Positions 1 to 6,026 of a stretch of DNA of 10,227 nt are shown here, piece after piece. Both the position numbers and the translations under genes were made by a program. The DNA comes from an uncultured Rhodospirillales bacterium (GTDB lineage: Bacteria > Pseudomonadota > Alphaproteobacteria > Acetobacterales > Acetobacteraceae). The stretch spans positions 1 through 10,227 of the forward strand of contig CAIMVB010000306.1 of the NCBI GenBank assembly GCA_903844785.1, written 5' to 3'. Under the pieces are notes generated by a model. That model ran no database searches. It was not told where the DNA came from and worked only from the letters and a program-made list of their open reading frames with translations. Every line of letters begins with the position of its first letter. The first letter of the stretch is position 1.

Positions 1-398
1 CGAATAATTTACTGTCTCTGGCCGGCATGGTGCTGACCGCGGAGGCTTTCGCGCTGGGTGCCAAGGCCGGCATTGATACCGCGCTGATGTGCGATGTGAT
101 CAATGCCAGCACGGGGCGGAATAGCTCCACCGTCACGAAGTTTCCGCGCGCGGTGTTGAATGGGCGGTTTTCGGGGGGCGCGAGCAATGCCATCGTCTCC
201 AAGGATTTGTCGCTGGCGGTGGCGGAATTCGCGGCCTTTGGGCTTTCCGCGCCCATGGCGGCTTTGGCGCGAGAGATGTTGAGCATTGCGAAGAACCGCT
301 TCGGCCCGGAGGCGGATATGACCTCTGTTGCGCAACTCTATGAGGAATGGGCGGGCGTTTCGATGCAATCACCCAATCCGGTGAAGAGTGCTGGTTAG
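1..398 (+). CDS. Beta-hydroxyacid dehydrogenase (3-hydroxyisobutyrate dehydrogenase family), C-terminal part
   Basis: The 5' end is cut by the window; the first whole codon is at position 3 and the stop (TAG) is at 396-398. The visible 131 residues are the all-helical C-terminal domain of the NAD(P)-dependent beta-hydroxyacid dehydrogenase family (3-hydroxyisobutyrate dehydrogenase, tartronate semialdehyde reductase and relatives). The fragment opens with NNLLSLAGM, which in this family directly follows the catalytic lysine (K-x-x-x-N segment); that lysine and the N-terminal Rossmann domain lie outside the window. Further family-like segments are EAFALGAKAGID and SKDLSLAVAEFA, the latter being the conserved 'KDL' helix near the active site. 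It is probably cytosolic and reduces a semialdehyde or oxidises a hydroxyacid; the substrate cannot be told from this part. It appears to be the first visible gene of a four-gene operon; the next gene starts 11 nt after its stop. Confidence 0.88.
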   Translation, partial: NNLLSLAGMVLTAEAFALGAKAGIDTALMCDVINASTGRNSSTVTKFPRAVLNGRFSGGASNAIVSKDLSLAVAEFAAFGLSAPMAALAREMLSIAKNRFGPEADMTSVAQLYEEWAGVSMQSPNPVKSAG

Positions 399-409
399 GT
401 TTGGCCGCG

Positions 410-1453
410 ATGGATAAGGCAAAAGCGGGGCTTGGCTTCTTTGAACGCTATCTGAGCCTTTGGGTGGCGCTATGCATTGTGGTGGGGATTGGCTTGGGCG
501 CGGTGTTGCCGGGGCCGTTCCGCCTGCTGGGTGAGGCGAATATTGCCAAGGTCAATCTGCCAGTTGCGCTGCTAGTGTGGCTGATGATTATCCCGATGCT
601 GTTGCGTGTGGATTTCGGTGCGCTGGGCGCGGTGGGGCGGCATTGGCGTGGCGTGCTGGTGACGCTTGGTGTGAATTGGCTGGTGAAGCCTTTCAGCATG
701 GCGGTGCTGGGTTGGCTTTTCATTGGCTGGTTGTTTCGCCCCTTACTGCCGGAAGCGCAGATTGAAAGCTATATCGCGGGGCTGATCTTGCTGGCCGCTG
801 CACCCTGCACGGCGATGGTTTTTGTCTGGTCAAATCTATCGGATGGCGAGCCCAATTTCACGCTGAGCCAGGTGGCGTTGAATGATGCCATCATGATCAT
901 TGCCTTCGCGCCGATTGTCGGGTTTTTGCTGGGGCTTTCGGCAATTATCGTGCCCTGGGATACGCTGTTTCTTTCCGTGCTGCTTTATATCGTGCTGCCG
1001 GTAATCCTGGCGCAGCTGTCGCGGCGCAGGATTTTGGCGCAGGGTGGCGACGCGGCGCTGGCTTTGGTCTTGCGGCGGTTGGGGCCGGTTTCACTGTCGG
1101 CGTTATTGCTAACCTTGGTGCTGCTGTTCGGCTTTCAGGGGCCGCAAATCATCGCGCAGCCTTTGGTGATTGCGCTATTGGCGGTGCCCATCATCATCCA
1201 AGTCTATTTCAATGCGGGGCTGGCCTATTGGCTGAACAGGGCTTGCGGTTCCGCCCATGCGGTGGCGGGGCCATCGGCGCTGATCGGCGCGAGCAATTTC
1301 TTTGAATTATCGGTGGCCGCCGCGATCAGCCTTTTCGGTTTTGATTCCGGCGCTGCCTTGGCCACCGTGGTCGGCGTGCTGGTGGAAGTGCCGGTCATGC
1401 TTTCCGTAGTGGCGATCGTGATGCGGAGCAAAGCCTGGTATCAACGCGCGTAA
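410..1453 (+). CDS. acr3: ACR3-family arsenite efflux permease
   Basis: A 347-residue integral membrane protein with about ten hydrophobic segments, the usual size and shape of ACR3 carriers (BASS superfamily), which export arsenite, and in some members antimonite, in exchange for protons. The two residues known to be essential in ACR3 are in recognisable contexts: Cys133 in AAAPCTAMVFVW (fourth membrane segment) and Glu326 in VGVLVEVPVML. The family stretch GASNFFELSVAAAISLFG lies at 293-310. I chose the ATG at 410 because the hydrophobic, family-like part begins soon after it; the frame stays open upstream to 347, but that would overlap the previous gene. No strong Shine-Dalgarno is visible (only TTAGGT at 395-400), so translational coupling to the upstream stop 11 nt before is likely. 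It sits among catabolic enzymes with no arsR, arsC or arsH in view, which leaves its substrate open; arsenite is the family-based call. Confidence 0.88.
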   Translation: MDKAKAGLGFFERYLSLWVALCIVVGIGLGAVLPGPFRLLGEANIAKVNLPVALLVWLMIIPMLLRVDFGALGAVGRHWRGVLVTLGVNWLVKPFSMAVLGWLFIGWLFRPLLPEAQIESYIAGLILLAAAPCTAMVFVWSNLSDGEPNFTLSQVALNDAIMIIAFAPIVGFLLGLSAIIVPWDTLFLSVLLYIVLPVILAQLSRRRILAQGGDAALALVLRRLGPVSLSALLLTLVLLFGFQGPQIIAQPLVIALLAVPIIIQVYFNAGLAYWLNRACGSAHAVAGPSALIGASNFFELSVAAAISLFGFDSGAALATVVGVLVEVPVMLSVVAIVMRSKAWYQRA

Positions 1454-1472
1454 GAATAATAGGGGAAACAAC

Positions 1473-2216
1473 ATGAGGCTTAAGGACAAGGTTGCGATCA
1501 TCACCGGCGGCGCCCATGGCATGGGCGAAGCCGAGGCGCGGCTTTTTGCCAAGGAAGGTGCGGCGGTGATCATCGCTGATCGTCGTGCGGATTTGGGCGA
1601 GGCGCTGGCGGCGGATATCACTGCAAGCCAGGGGCGGGCGAGCTTCATCGCCATGGATGTGGCGCAGGAAGCGGATTGGAAGCGGCTGATTGAAAAGGCG
1701 CTATCCGATTATGGGCGTATTGATATCCTTGTGAATAATGCGGGAATTAGCGGCAGCGCGGTTGGCGATATGCTGTCTTTGGAAGGCTGGAACCAACTTA
1801 TGTCGATCAATGCGACAGGCGTGTTTTTGGGCACGACCTTGGTCGGGCAGGTAATGGCGCAGCAGGGCAAGGGGTCGATCGTCAATATCTCCTCCATCAT
1901 GGGGTTTGTGAGCAGTGCGGAAGGGCATCCGGGCTATTCCGCTTCCAAAGGCGCGGTGCGGTTACTCACCAAAAACGCGGCGGTGCGCTGGGGGCCGCAA
2001 GGCGTGCGCGTCAATTCCGTGCATCCGGGTTATCTGCCGCCGATGCTGGGGGGTACGAATGGGCCAGGGCGCACGGCGAAAATTCCACTCACGCCACTGC
2101 GCCGCTTGGGGGAACCGATTGAGGTTGCCTATGGCGTGCTGTTCCTCGCTTCCGATGAGGCTTCCTTCATCACGGGTACAGAGCTTGTAATTGATGGCGG
2201 CTTTATCGCGCAATAA
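1473..2216 (+). CDS. Short-chain dehydrogenase/reductase (SDR), NAD-type
   Basis: A 247-residue classical SDR, full length. The cofactor motif TGGAHGMG is at residues 11-18, and Asp36 at the end of the second strand (IIADRR) suggests NAD(H) rather than NADP(H). NNAG is at 88-91. The active-site set is Asn113, Ser141 (NISS), Tyr155 and Lys159 (YSASK). Ser and Tyr are 14 apart, one more than the common 13. The C-terminus carries the usual ITGTELVIDGG segment. The start at 1473 is preceded by AGGGGAA (1461-1467) at good spacing. These enzymes oxidise or reduce alcohol/ketone groups in the cytosol as dimers or tetramers; the substrate is unknown. It lies 19 nt after the ACR3 gene and 13 nt before the amidohydrolase gene, so it is probably co-transcribed and may supply or consume the same metabolite as the flanking dehydrogenase and hydrolase. 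Confidence 0.92.
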   Translation: MRLKDKVAIITGGAHGMGEAEARLFAKEGAAVIIADRRADLGEALAADITASQGRASFIAMDVAQEADWKRLIEKALSDYGRIDILVNNAGISGSAVGDMLSLEGWNQLMSINATGVFLGTTLVGQVMAQQGKGSIVNISSIMGFVSSAEGHPGYSASKGAVRLLTKNAAVRWGPQGVRVNSVHPGYLPPMLGGTNGPGRTAKIPLTPLRRLGEPIEVAYGVLFLASDEASFITGTELVIDGGFIAQ

Positions 2217-2229
2217 TGGAGAGTTCCCA

Positions 2230-3051
2230 ATGAAAATCGTTGATGCGCAGATCCATATCTGGTCCAAGGGCACGCCTTCTGGGCTGCATCGCAAAGTGTC
2301 TTCCTTCTCGGCAGAGGAAGCGCTGCGGGAGATGGATGAAGCGGGCGTGCATGCTGCGGTGATCCATCCGCCGGCAAGCTGGGACCCTGATTCCAATACC
2401 ATGGCAGTGGAAGCGGTGCGCCAATATCCGGAACGCTTTGCGGTGATGGGGCAGTTCCCACCAACTCGGCCGGAATTACGGCATTTGATAAATGGCTGGA
2501 AGAATCAGCCGGGGATGCTTGGCCTGCGCTGGGCCTTGTTGCATCCTGAAGAACAGGTCTGGCTGCGCGATGGCACGCTGGATTGGCTGTGGCCCGCCGC
2601 TGAGAAGGAAGGCCTGCCGGTTTCCTGCATGGGCGGGTTGTTCCTGAAAGAATTTCGCCAAATTGCGGAAGCGCATCCCAATCTGAAAATGATCCTGGAT
2701 CATTGCGGCTTGGTGCGTACCGGCCAGGATGATGCCGCCTTTGCCAAGCTGGATGAATTGGTGGCCTTGGCGAAGCTTCCCAATGTGGCGGTGAAGGCAA
2801 CGGGCGCGCCGCATTATTCAACGCAAGCCTATCCCTACACGAACATCCATGATGGCTTGCAGCGGATTTTTGATGCCTTTGGCCCGAAGCGTTTTTTCTG
2901 GGGCACGGATATTACGCGCATGCCGTGCAGCTATCGGCAATGCGTGAACTTTTTCACCGAGGAATTGCGCTGGCTGAAGGGCCAGGATCTGGAATGGGTG
3001 ATGGGGCGCGCGGTATGCGAATGGTTGGGCTGGGATTTGCGCTTCGATTGA
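2230..3051 (+). CDS. Amidohydrolase-2 family (TIM-barrel) metal-dependent hydrolase, lactonase-like
   Basis: A 273-residue protein of the amidohydrolase-related family (Amidohydro_2 fold), which includes lactonases and decarboxylases acting on organic acids. The N-terminal strand reads VDAQIHIW, so the first His of the usual HxH metal pair is Gln7 while His9 is kept. Later candidate active-site residues are His158 (ILDHCGL), Lys189 (VAVKAT) and Asp227 (FFWGTD, the last barrel strand). The ATG at 2230 was chosen because GGAGAG (2218-2223) stands 6 nt before it and the family homology begins at once; the frame is open upstream to 2191 but that part overlaps the SDR gene. It is the last gene of the operon, and its final codons and stop are inside the stem of a terminator. 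The reaction is probably C-O or C-C hydrolysis of a small carboxylate or lactone. A decarboxylase role cannot be excluded. Confidence 0.85.
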   Translation: MKIVDAQIHIWSKGTPSGLHRKVSSFSAEEALREMDEAGVHAAVIHPPASWDPDSNTMAVEAVRQYPERFAVMGQFPPTRPELRHLINGWKNQPGMLGLRWALLHPEEQVWLRDGTLDWLWPAAEKEGLPVSCMGGLFLKEFRQIAEAHPNLKMILDHCGLVRTGQDDAAFAKLDELVALAKLPNVAVKATGAPHYSTQAYPYTNIHDGLQRIFDAFGPKRFFWGTDITRMPCSYRQCVNFFTEELRWLKGQDLEWVMGRAVCEWLGWDLRFD

Positions 3052-3060
3052 AGCGCTTTT
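3039..3060 (+). terminator. Intrinsic terminator of the dehydrogenase-ACR3-SDR-amidohydrolase operon
   Basis: A perfect 7-bp stem GCGCTTC / GAAGCGC (3039-3045 and 3050-3056) with a GATT loop is followed directly by TTTT (3057-3060). The TGA stop of the amidohydrolase gene (3049-3051) spans the loop and the 3' arm, so the hairpin is partly coding. On the other strand the hairpin is followed by AAAT, not a T-run, so it should end only rightward transcription. The convergent binding-protein gene ends at 3062, just beyond. Confidence 0.75.
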
Positions 3061-3061
3061 C

Positions 3062-4036
3062 CTATTCCGCGCGGATATTATTGGCTTCGATCACGCCTTT
3101 CCATTTGGCGCGATCGCGCTGGATGGTGGCCAACATTTCCTCAATCGTGCCGCCACGCGGTTGATAGCCAAGAGAGATCAGGCGCTGTGAAACCTCGGGG
3201 TTTTGCAGGGCACGATTCACCTCAGCGTTCAGTCTTTCCAGGATTGGGCGCGGCGTGGCGCCTGGGGCGGCGATGCCGAACCAATTATCGGCAGCGAATT
3301 GCGGCAGGCCAGAAGCGGCAATGGTTGGCACGCCTGGCAGCACAGGCGAAGGCGGTACGCTGGTAAAGGCAATGGCGCGCACCGCGCCGGAGCGGATATG
3401 CGGCAGAATTTCCGCGAGGTTGCCAAACATCATATCCACGCGCCCGGCGATGATTTCCGCAATGGCGGGTGGGCCTCCACGAAAGGGCACATGCACCATG
3501 CGAATGCCCGCCATATTGGTGAATTGCGCGGCCCAAAGCTGATAGGAACTGCCAACGCCAGAAGAGCCATAGGTGAGCTTGTCTGGATTGGCACGAGCGT
3601 AATCAATTACCTCCTGCACGGTGGTGAAGGGTGTTTTGGTGGAAACGTAGAGCAGATTATCCAAGCCAGCGATGATGACGCTTTGCGCCAGATCCCGATC
3701 CGGGTTGAAATTCAGCGTAACCCCCGGCATGACCACGGAAGTGGCTGCAATGCTCATGGTTTGCAGCAGCAGCGTATAACCATCAGGCCGCGCGGCGGCG
3801 ACCGCGGCAGCCGCGATCAGCCCATTGGCGCCGGTGCGGTTTTCAACCGTGACGGGTTGGCCCAGCGCATCGCGCAGTTTTTCAGCGAAAAGACGGGCGA
3901 GGATATCGGCGCCGCCACCTGGAGGGAAGCCGTTAATCAGCGTGATTGGCTGGGCAGGCCAGTTCTGCGCCTTGGCCTCTGGCGCGGCGCAAAACACCAT
4001 CAGGGCGGTCAGGCTTACCAGGAACCATTTGCGCAT
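3062..4036 (-). CDS. Bug/TctC-family tripartite tricarboxylate transporter solute-binding protein
   Basis: A 324-residue periplasmic solute-binding protein, the normal length for the Bug (TctC) family. A signal peptide covers residues 1-23: MRK, a hydrophobic core, then a type I site after AKA (mature protein begins QNWPAQ). The mature part shows the family pattern: the PITLI strand, FPPGGGADILAR, a GQPVTVENRTGANG stretch and RPDGYTLLL, then YGSSGVGSS and HVPFRGGPPA around the carboxylate-binding site. The ATG at 4036 has GGAGG (4045-4049) 8 nt before it; a TTG further upstream at 4051 is in frame but would place the start over the Shine-Dalgarno. Bug proteins bind organic acids and other small anions. 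The membrane partners TctA and TctB are not in the window, as is common for orphan Bug genes. It is divergent from the GMC oxidoreductase gene, which hints that its ligand may be a substrate of that pathway. Confidence 0.93.
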   Translation of the reverse strand: MRKWFLVSLTALMVFCAAPEAKAQNWPAQPITLINGFPPGGGADILARLFAEKLRDALGQPVTVENRTGANGLIAAAAVAAARPDGYTLLLQTMSIAATSVVMPGVTLNFNPDRDLAQSVIIAGLDNLLYVSTKTPFTTVQEVIDYARANPDKLTYGSSGVGSSYQLWAAQFTNMAGIRMVHVPFRGGPPAIAEIIAGRVDMMFGNLAEILPHIRSGAVRAIAFTSVPPSPVLPGVPTIAASGLPQFAADNWFGIAAPGATPRPILERLNAEVNRALQNPEVSQRLISLGYQPRGGTIEEMLATIQRDRAKWKGVIEANNIRAE

Positions 4037-4100
4037 TTTGCTTTCCTCCAAGGTTGTCGTTTTGGCGCGGCGCCGCGCTTGATGCGGCTTGCTTCAGGGA

Positions 4101-4131
4101 AGCTTGCCTGGATCTGGGACAGATGCAAGCT
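4101..4131. promoter_or_regulatory. Candidate operator in the divergent Bug/GMC control region
   Basis: A 7-bp inverted repeat AGCTTGC (4101-4107) / GCAAGCT (4125-4131) has a 17-nt spacer, and a third copy of the half-site, GCTTGC, lies in direct orientation at 4087-4092. It is in the 166-bp gap between the divergent genes (4037-4202). No regulator gene for it is in the window. A dyad of this size can arise by chance, so confidence is low. Confidence 0.3.
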
Positions 4132-4153
4132 CAAAAGGCTCCAAAAGGGGGCT

Positions 4154-4180
4154 TTGAAATAGTCGCGCTTGGCTTATCAT
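4154..4180 (+). promoter_or_regulatory. Possible promoter of the GMC oxidoreductase gene
   Basis: TTGAAA (4154-4159) and TATCAT (4175-4180) resemble -35 and -10 boxes, but their spacing of 15 nt is short. Transcription would begin roughly 15 nt before the ATG at 4203, with the AGGGGAA ribosome site (4191-4197) in the leader. No comparable promoter for the leftward gene is evident. Confidence 0.3.
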
Positions 4181-4202
4181 GCGCCGGCAAAGGGGAAGCG
4201 CG

Positions 4203-5819
4203 ATGAAAGCAGATTATGTGATTGTTGGTGGTGGTTCTGCCGGTTGTGTGCTTGCCAATCGTCTATCGGAAGACCCCGGCAATCAGGTGCTGCTGATCGA
4301 AGCGGGCGGCAAGGATTGGAACCCGCTGATTCATATCCCTGCTGGCTATATGAAATTGCTCGATCATCCGACACTGACTTGGGGCTTCAAGGCGGATCGG
4401 AATTCTGGCCTGAATGGCCGCGAAATCAATTACCCGCGTGGCCGCGTGCTGGGTGGGTCGAGTTCGATCAATGGCATGATTTATATCCGGTCGCAGCCGG
4501 AAGATTATGATCATTGGGCGCAGCTTGGGAATCGCGGCTGGTCTTCTGCCGATGTGTTGCCGTATTTCAATAAATCAGAGAAATGGCAGGGGCCGGATAA
4601 GGCGGCGCATAGCAAGGATGGCTTGCTGTATACCTCTCCGTCGCGCGACCAACCGGAGTTGTGTCAGGCAGCGATTGAAGCCGGTGCGCAAATGGGCTGG
4701 GATTACCGCGATGATTTGAATGATCTGCCGCATGGGCTTGGGGATCATATTGGCTGGGTGCAGCAGACGCGCGGCGGGCGGTTTCGCGCGAGTGCCGCGC
4801 GTTCCTATCTGCGCCCCGCCATGGGCCGGCCCAATTTGCGTGTGGTGACGAATGCGCTGGTGCATCGCGTGGTTTTTGAAGGCAAGCGTGCGGTGGGGGT
4901 TGAATTTTCCCGTGGCGGCGTGACTGAACGTGCCGATGCGGCGATGGAGGTGATCCTTTCTGCGGGCGCTATTGGTTCGCCGCATATTTTGCAACTTTCT
5001 GGCGTTGGCGAAGCGGAGCATTTGGCGCGGATTGGTGTGCCGGTGGTGCATGAATTGCGCGGCGTCGGGCGCAATTTTCAGGATCATTTCCTGGTGCGGG
5101 TACAGGCCGAGGTGAAGGATGTGCCAACGCTCAATGAACGCACGCGCGGCCTGCGCTTTGCGGGCGAATTGCTGAAATTCGCGGTGCTGGGGCGCGGTAT
5201 TTTGACCTATGCCGCTTCGCTGCTGGCGGCTTCCTTCAAGGCTTTGCCCGAAAGTGCCACGCCCGATATGCAGGCGCTATTCGCATCTGCCAGTTATGCC
5301 CCTGGCGGGGGCAGGGATTTGGATACGAAGCCTGGCATGACCGCCGGCGTGTGGCAGATGCGCCCGGAAAGCCGAGGCTTCATTGCAGCCCGTAGCGCCG
5401 ACCCGCGTGAACAACCCATCATCAACCCGAATTACCTGGCCGAAGATCGCGACCAGCGCAGCATTGTCGCTGGGCTGCGCACTATGCGCGACTGGTTCAA
5501 CAAGCCCGCCCTGCAACGCTTTCTGGTGGCCGAGACCATGCCGGGGCGTGATGTGCAAACGGATGAGGAATGGCTGCATTACGCGCGGCAGGTGGGCAGC
5601 ACGGTGTTCCATGCATCCTGTTCCTGCCGCATGGGGCCGGATGTCATGTCGGTGGTGGATGACAGGCTGCGCGTACATGGGCTGGAAGGGTTACGCGTGA
5701 TTGATGCTTCTGTGATGCCGGCCGTGACCTCCACCAATACTAACGCGCCCACCATCATGATTGCGGAAAAAGGTGCGGATATGCTCCGCGCGGAAGCGCG
5801 GGCGCGGTTGGCGGCATAA
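4203..5819 (+). CDS. GMC-family FAD oxidoreductase (choline/alcohol dehydrogenase-like)
   Basis: A 538-residue protein, full length for the glucose-methanol-choline oxidoreductase family. The FAD-binding Rossmann motif VGGGSAG is at residues 8-14, with the ribose-binding acid at Glu34 (LLIEAGG). GMC signature 1 is around 79-97 ([15 protein letters not shown]), and signature 2 is at 253-269 ([17 protein letters not shown]). The catalytic pair is His470 ([12 protein letters not shown]) and Asn512 (TSTNTNAPT), the His/Asn arrangement of choline dehydrogenase-like members. There is no signal peptide or membrane anchor, so it is probably cytosolic or loosely associated with the membrane and passes electrons to a quinone or other acceptor. 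The ATG at 4203 follows AGGGGAA at good spacing; the in-frame ATG at 4179 lacks a ribosome site. It oxidises a primary or secondary alcohol to an aldehyde or ketone. It lies upstream of the Baeyer-Villiger monooxygenase and so could supply its ketone; the substrate is unknown. Confidence 0.93.
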   Translation: MKADYVIVGGGSAGCVLANRLSEDPGNQVLLIEAGGKDWNPLIHIPAGYMKLLDHPTLTWGFKADRNSGLNGREINYPRGRVLGGSSSINGMIYIRSQPEDYDHWAQLGNRGWSSADVLPYFNKSEKWQGPDKAAHSKDGLLYTSPSRDQPELCQAAIEAGAQMGWDYRDDLNDLPHGLGDHIGWVQQTRGGRFRASAARSYLRPAMGRPNLRVVTNALVHRVVFEGKRAVGVEFSRGGVTERADAAMEVILSAGAIGSPHILQLSGVGEAEHLARIGVPVVHELRGVGRNFQDHFLVRVQAEVKDVPTLNERTRGLRFAGELLKFAVLGRGILTYAASLLAASFKALPESATPDMQALFASASYAPGGGRDLDTKPGMTAGVWQMRPESRGFIAARSADPREQPIINPNYLAEDRDQRSIVAGLRTMRDWFNKPALQRFLVAETMPGRDVQTDEEWLHYARQVGSTVFHASCSCRMGPDVMSVVDDRLRVHGLEGLRVIDASVMPAVTSTNTNAPTIMIAEKGADMLRAEARARLAA

Positions 5820-5853
5820 ATAGTAACCTTTGGGGTGCCGATCTGGGGGATCT

Positions 5854-5961
5854 ATGATCCTGATCAAATCGCAGCCTTTCGGTTCCGGCAGCATCCAAGT
5901 GCCTGAGCGGCGCGGGGTTGCTGCCCGCGCACGCGCTTGGGCTTTTTGTATATTTGCGTAA
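5854..5961 (+). CDS. Possible 35-codon small ORF in the leader of the monooxygenase gene
   Basis: An ATG at 5854, preceded by GGGGG (5845-5849) with a 4-nt gap, opens a 35-codon frame ending in TAA at 5959-5961. The predicted peptide starts MILIKSQPFG, has an arginine-rich middle (PERRGVAARARAWA) and ends CFIFA-like (AFCIFA). I recognise no family. The frame runs through two overlapping hairpins at 5910-5942, so a leader-peptide role is imaginable, but an open frame this short in GC-rich DNA is easily accidental. Confidence 0.15.
   Translation: MILIKSQPFGSGSIQVPERRGVAARARAWAFCIFA
5923..5947 (+). terminator. Probable intrinsic terminator after the GMC oxidoreductase gene
   Basis: GCCCGCG (5923-5929) pairs with CGC (5934-5936) and GGGC (5939-5942), leaving a two-T bulge and a CACG loop, and is followed by TTTTT (5943-5947). 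A competing, fully GC stem lies just upstream: GCGCGGG (5910-5916) / CCCGCGC (5924-5930). It uses the same 5' arm, so the two hairpins cannot form together. The T-run position supports termination of rightward transcription about 100 nt past the GMC stop codon. Confidence 0.45.
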
Positions 5962-6002
5962 AGATGAGCGTCAGAGGGTCAGGCGGAAGCTGTTCCTGAC
6001 CC
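5949..6002 (+). promoter_or_regulatory. Possible -10 box and 8-bp dyad in the monooxygenase leader
   Basis: TATATT (5949-5954) matches five of six bases of a sigma-70 -10 box; I find no convincing -35 box in front of it. Downstream is a perfect inverted repeat GGGTCAGG (5976-5983) / CCTGACCC (5995-6002) with an 11-nt spacer, and an extra GTCAG at 5970-5974. It has no T-run, so it is not a terminator. It ends 12 nt before the GGGAG ribosome site of the monooxygenase, where it could act as an operator or an RNA hairpin controlling translation. Confidence 0.35.
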
Positions 6003-6026
6003 GCAAGGAAGATGGGAGTGTCCAGA

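Noticed and set aside
347..409. Longer N-terminus for the ACR3 protein starting at 347
   Set aside because: It would overlap the end of the upstream dehydrogenase gene by 52 nt, and the added residues do not look like the hydrophobic or family part.
410..1453. Alternative reading of the permease as a bile-acid/sodium symporter or malonate-type carrier
   Set aside because: The APCTAMVFVW and GVLVEVPVML segments with their Cys and Glu, and GASNFFELSV, are specific to ACR3 within the wider superfamily.
2129..2821. A 230-codon - strand open frame across the SDR/amidohydrolase junction
   Set aside because: It is opposite two well-supported genes; the product is rich in Pro, Ala, Arg and Ser as expected for a shadow frame.
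4065..4078. A perfect 14-bp palindrome GCGCGGCGCCGCGC upstream of the Bug gene
   Set aside because: It is pure G+C; at this base composition a palindrome of that length is expected about once per 10 kb by chance, and it is not repeated at other sites.
3203..4162. A long + strand open frame opposite the Bug protein gene
   Set aside because: It is antisense to a gene with a signal peptide, clear family motifs and a strong ribosome site; its product is compositionally odd, has no motif and no ribosome site. It is a shadow of GC-rich codon use.
5848..5866. GGATC-TAT-GATCC stem and TGATC-CT-GATCA dyad after the GMC gene
   Set aside because: The arms are short (5 bp) and have no T-run; three GATC words close together produce both dyads. 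Too weak to call a site.
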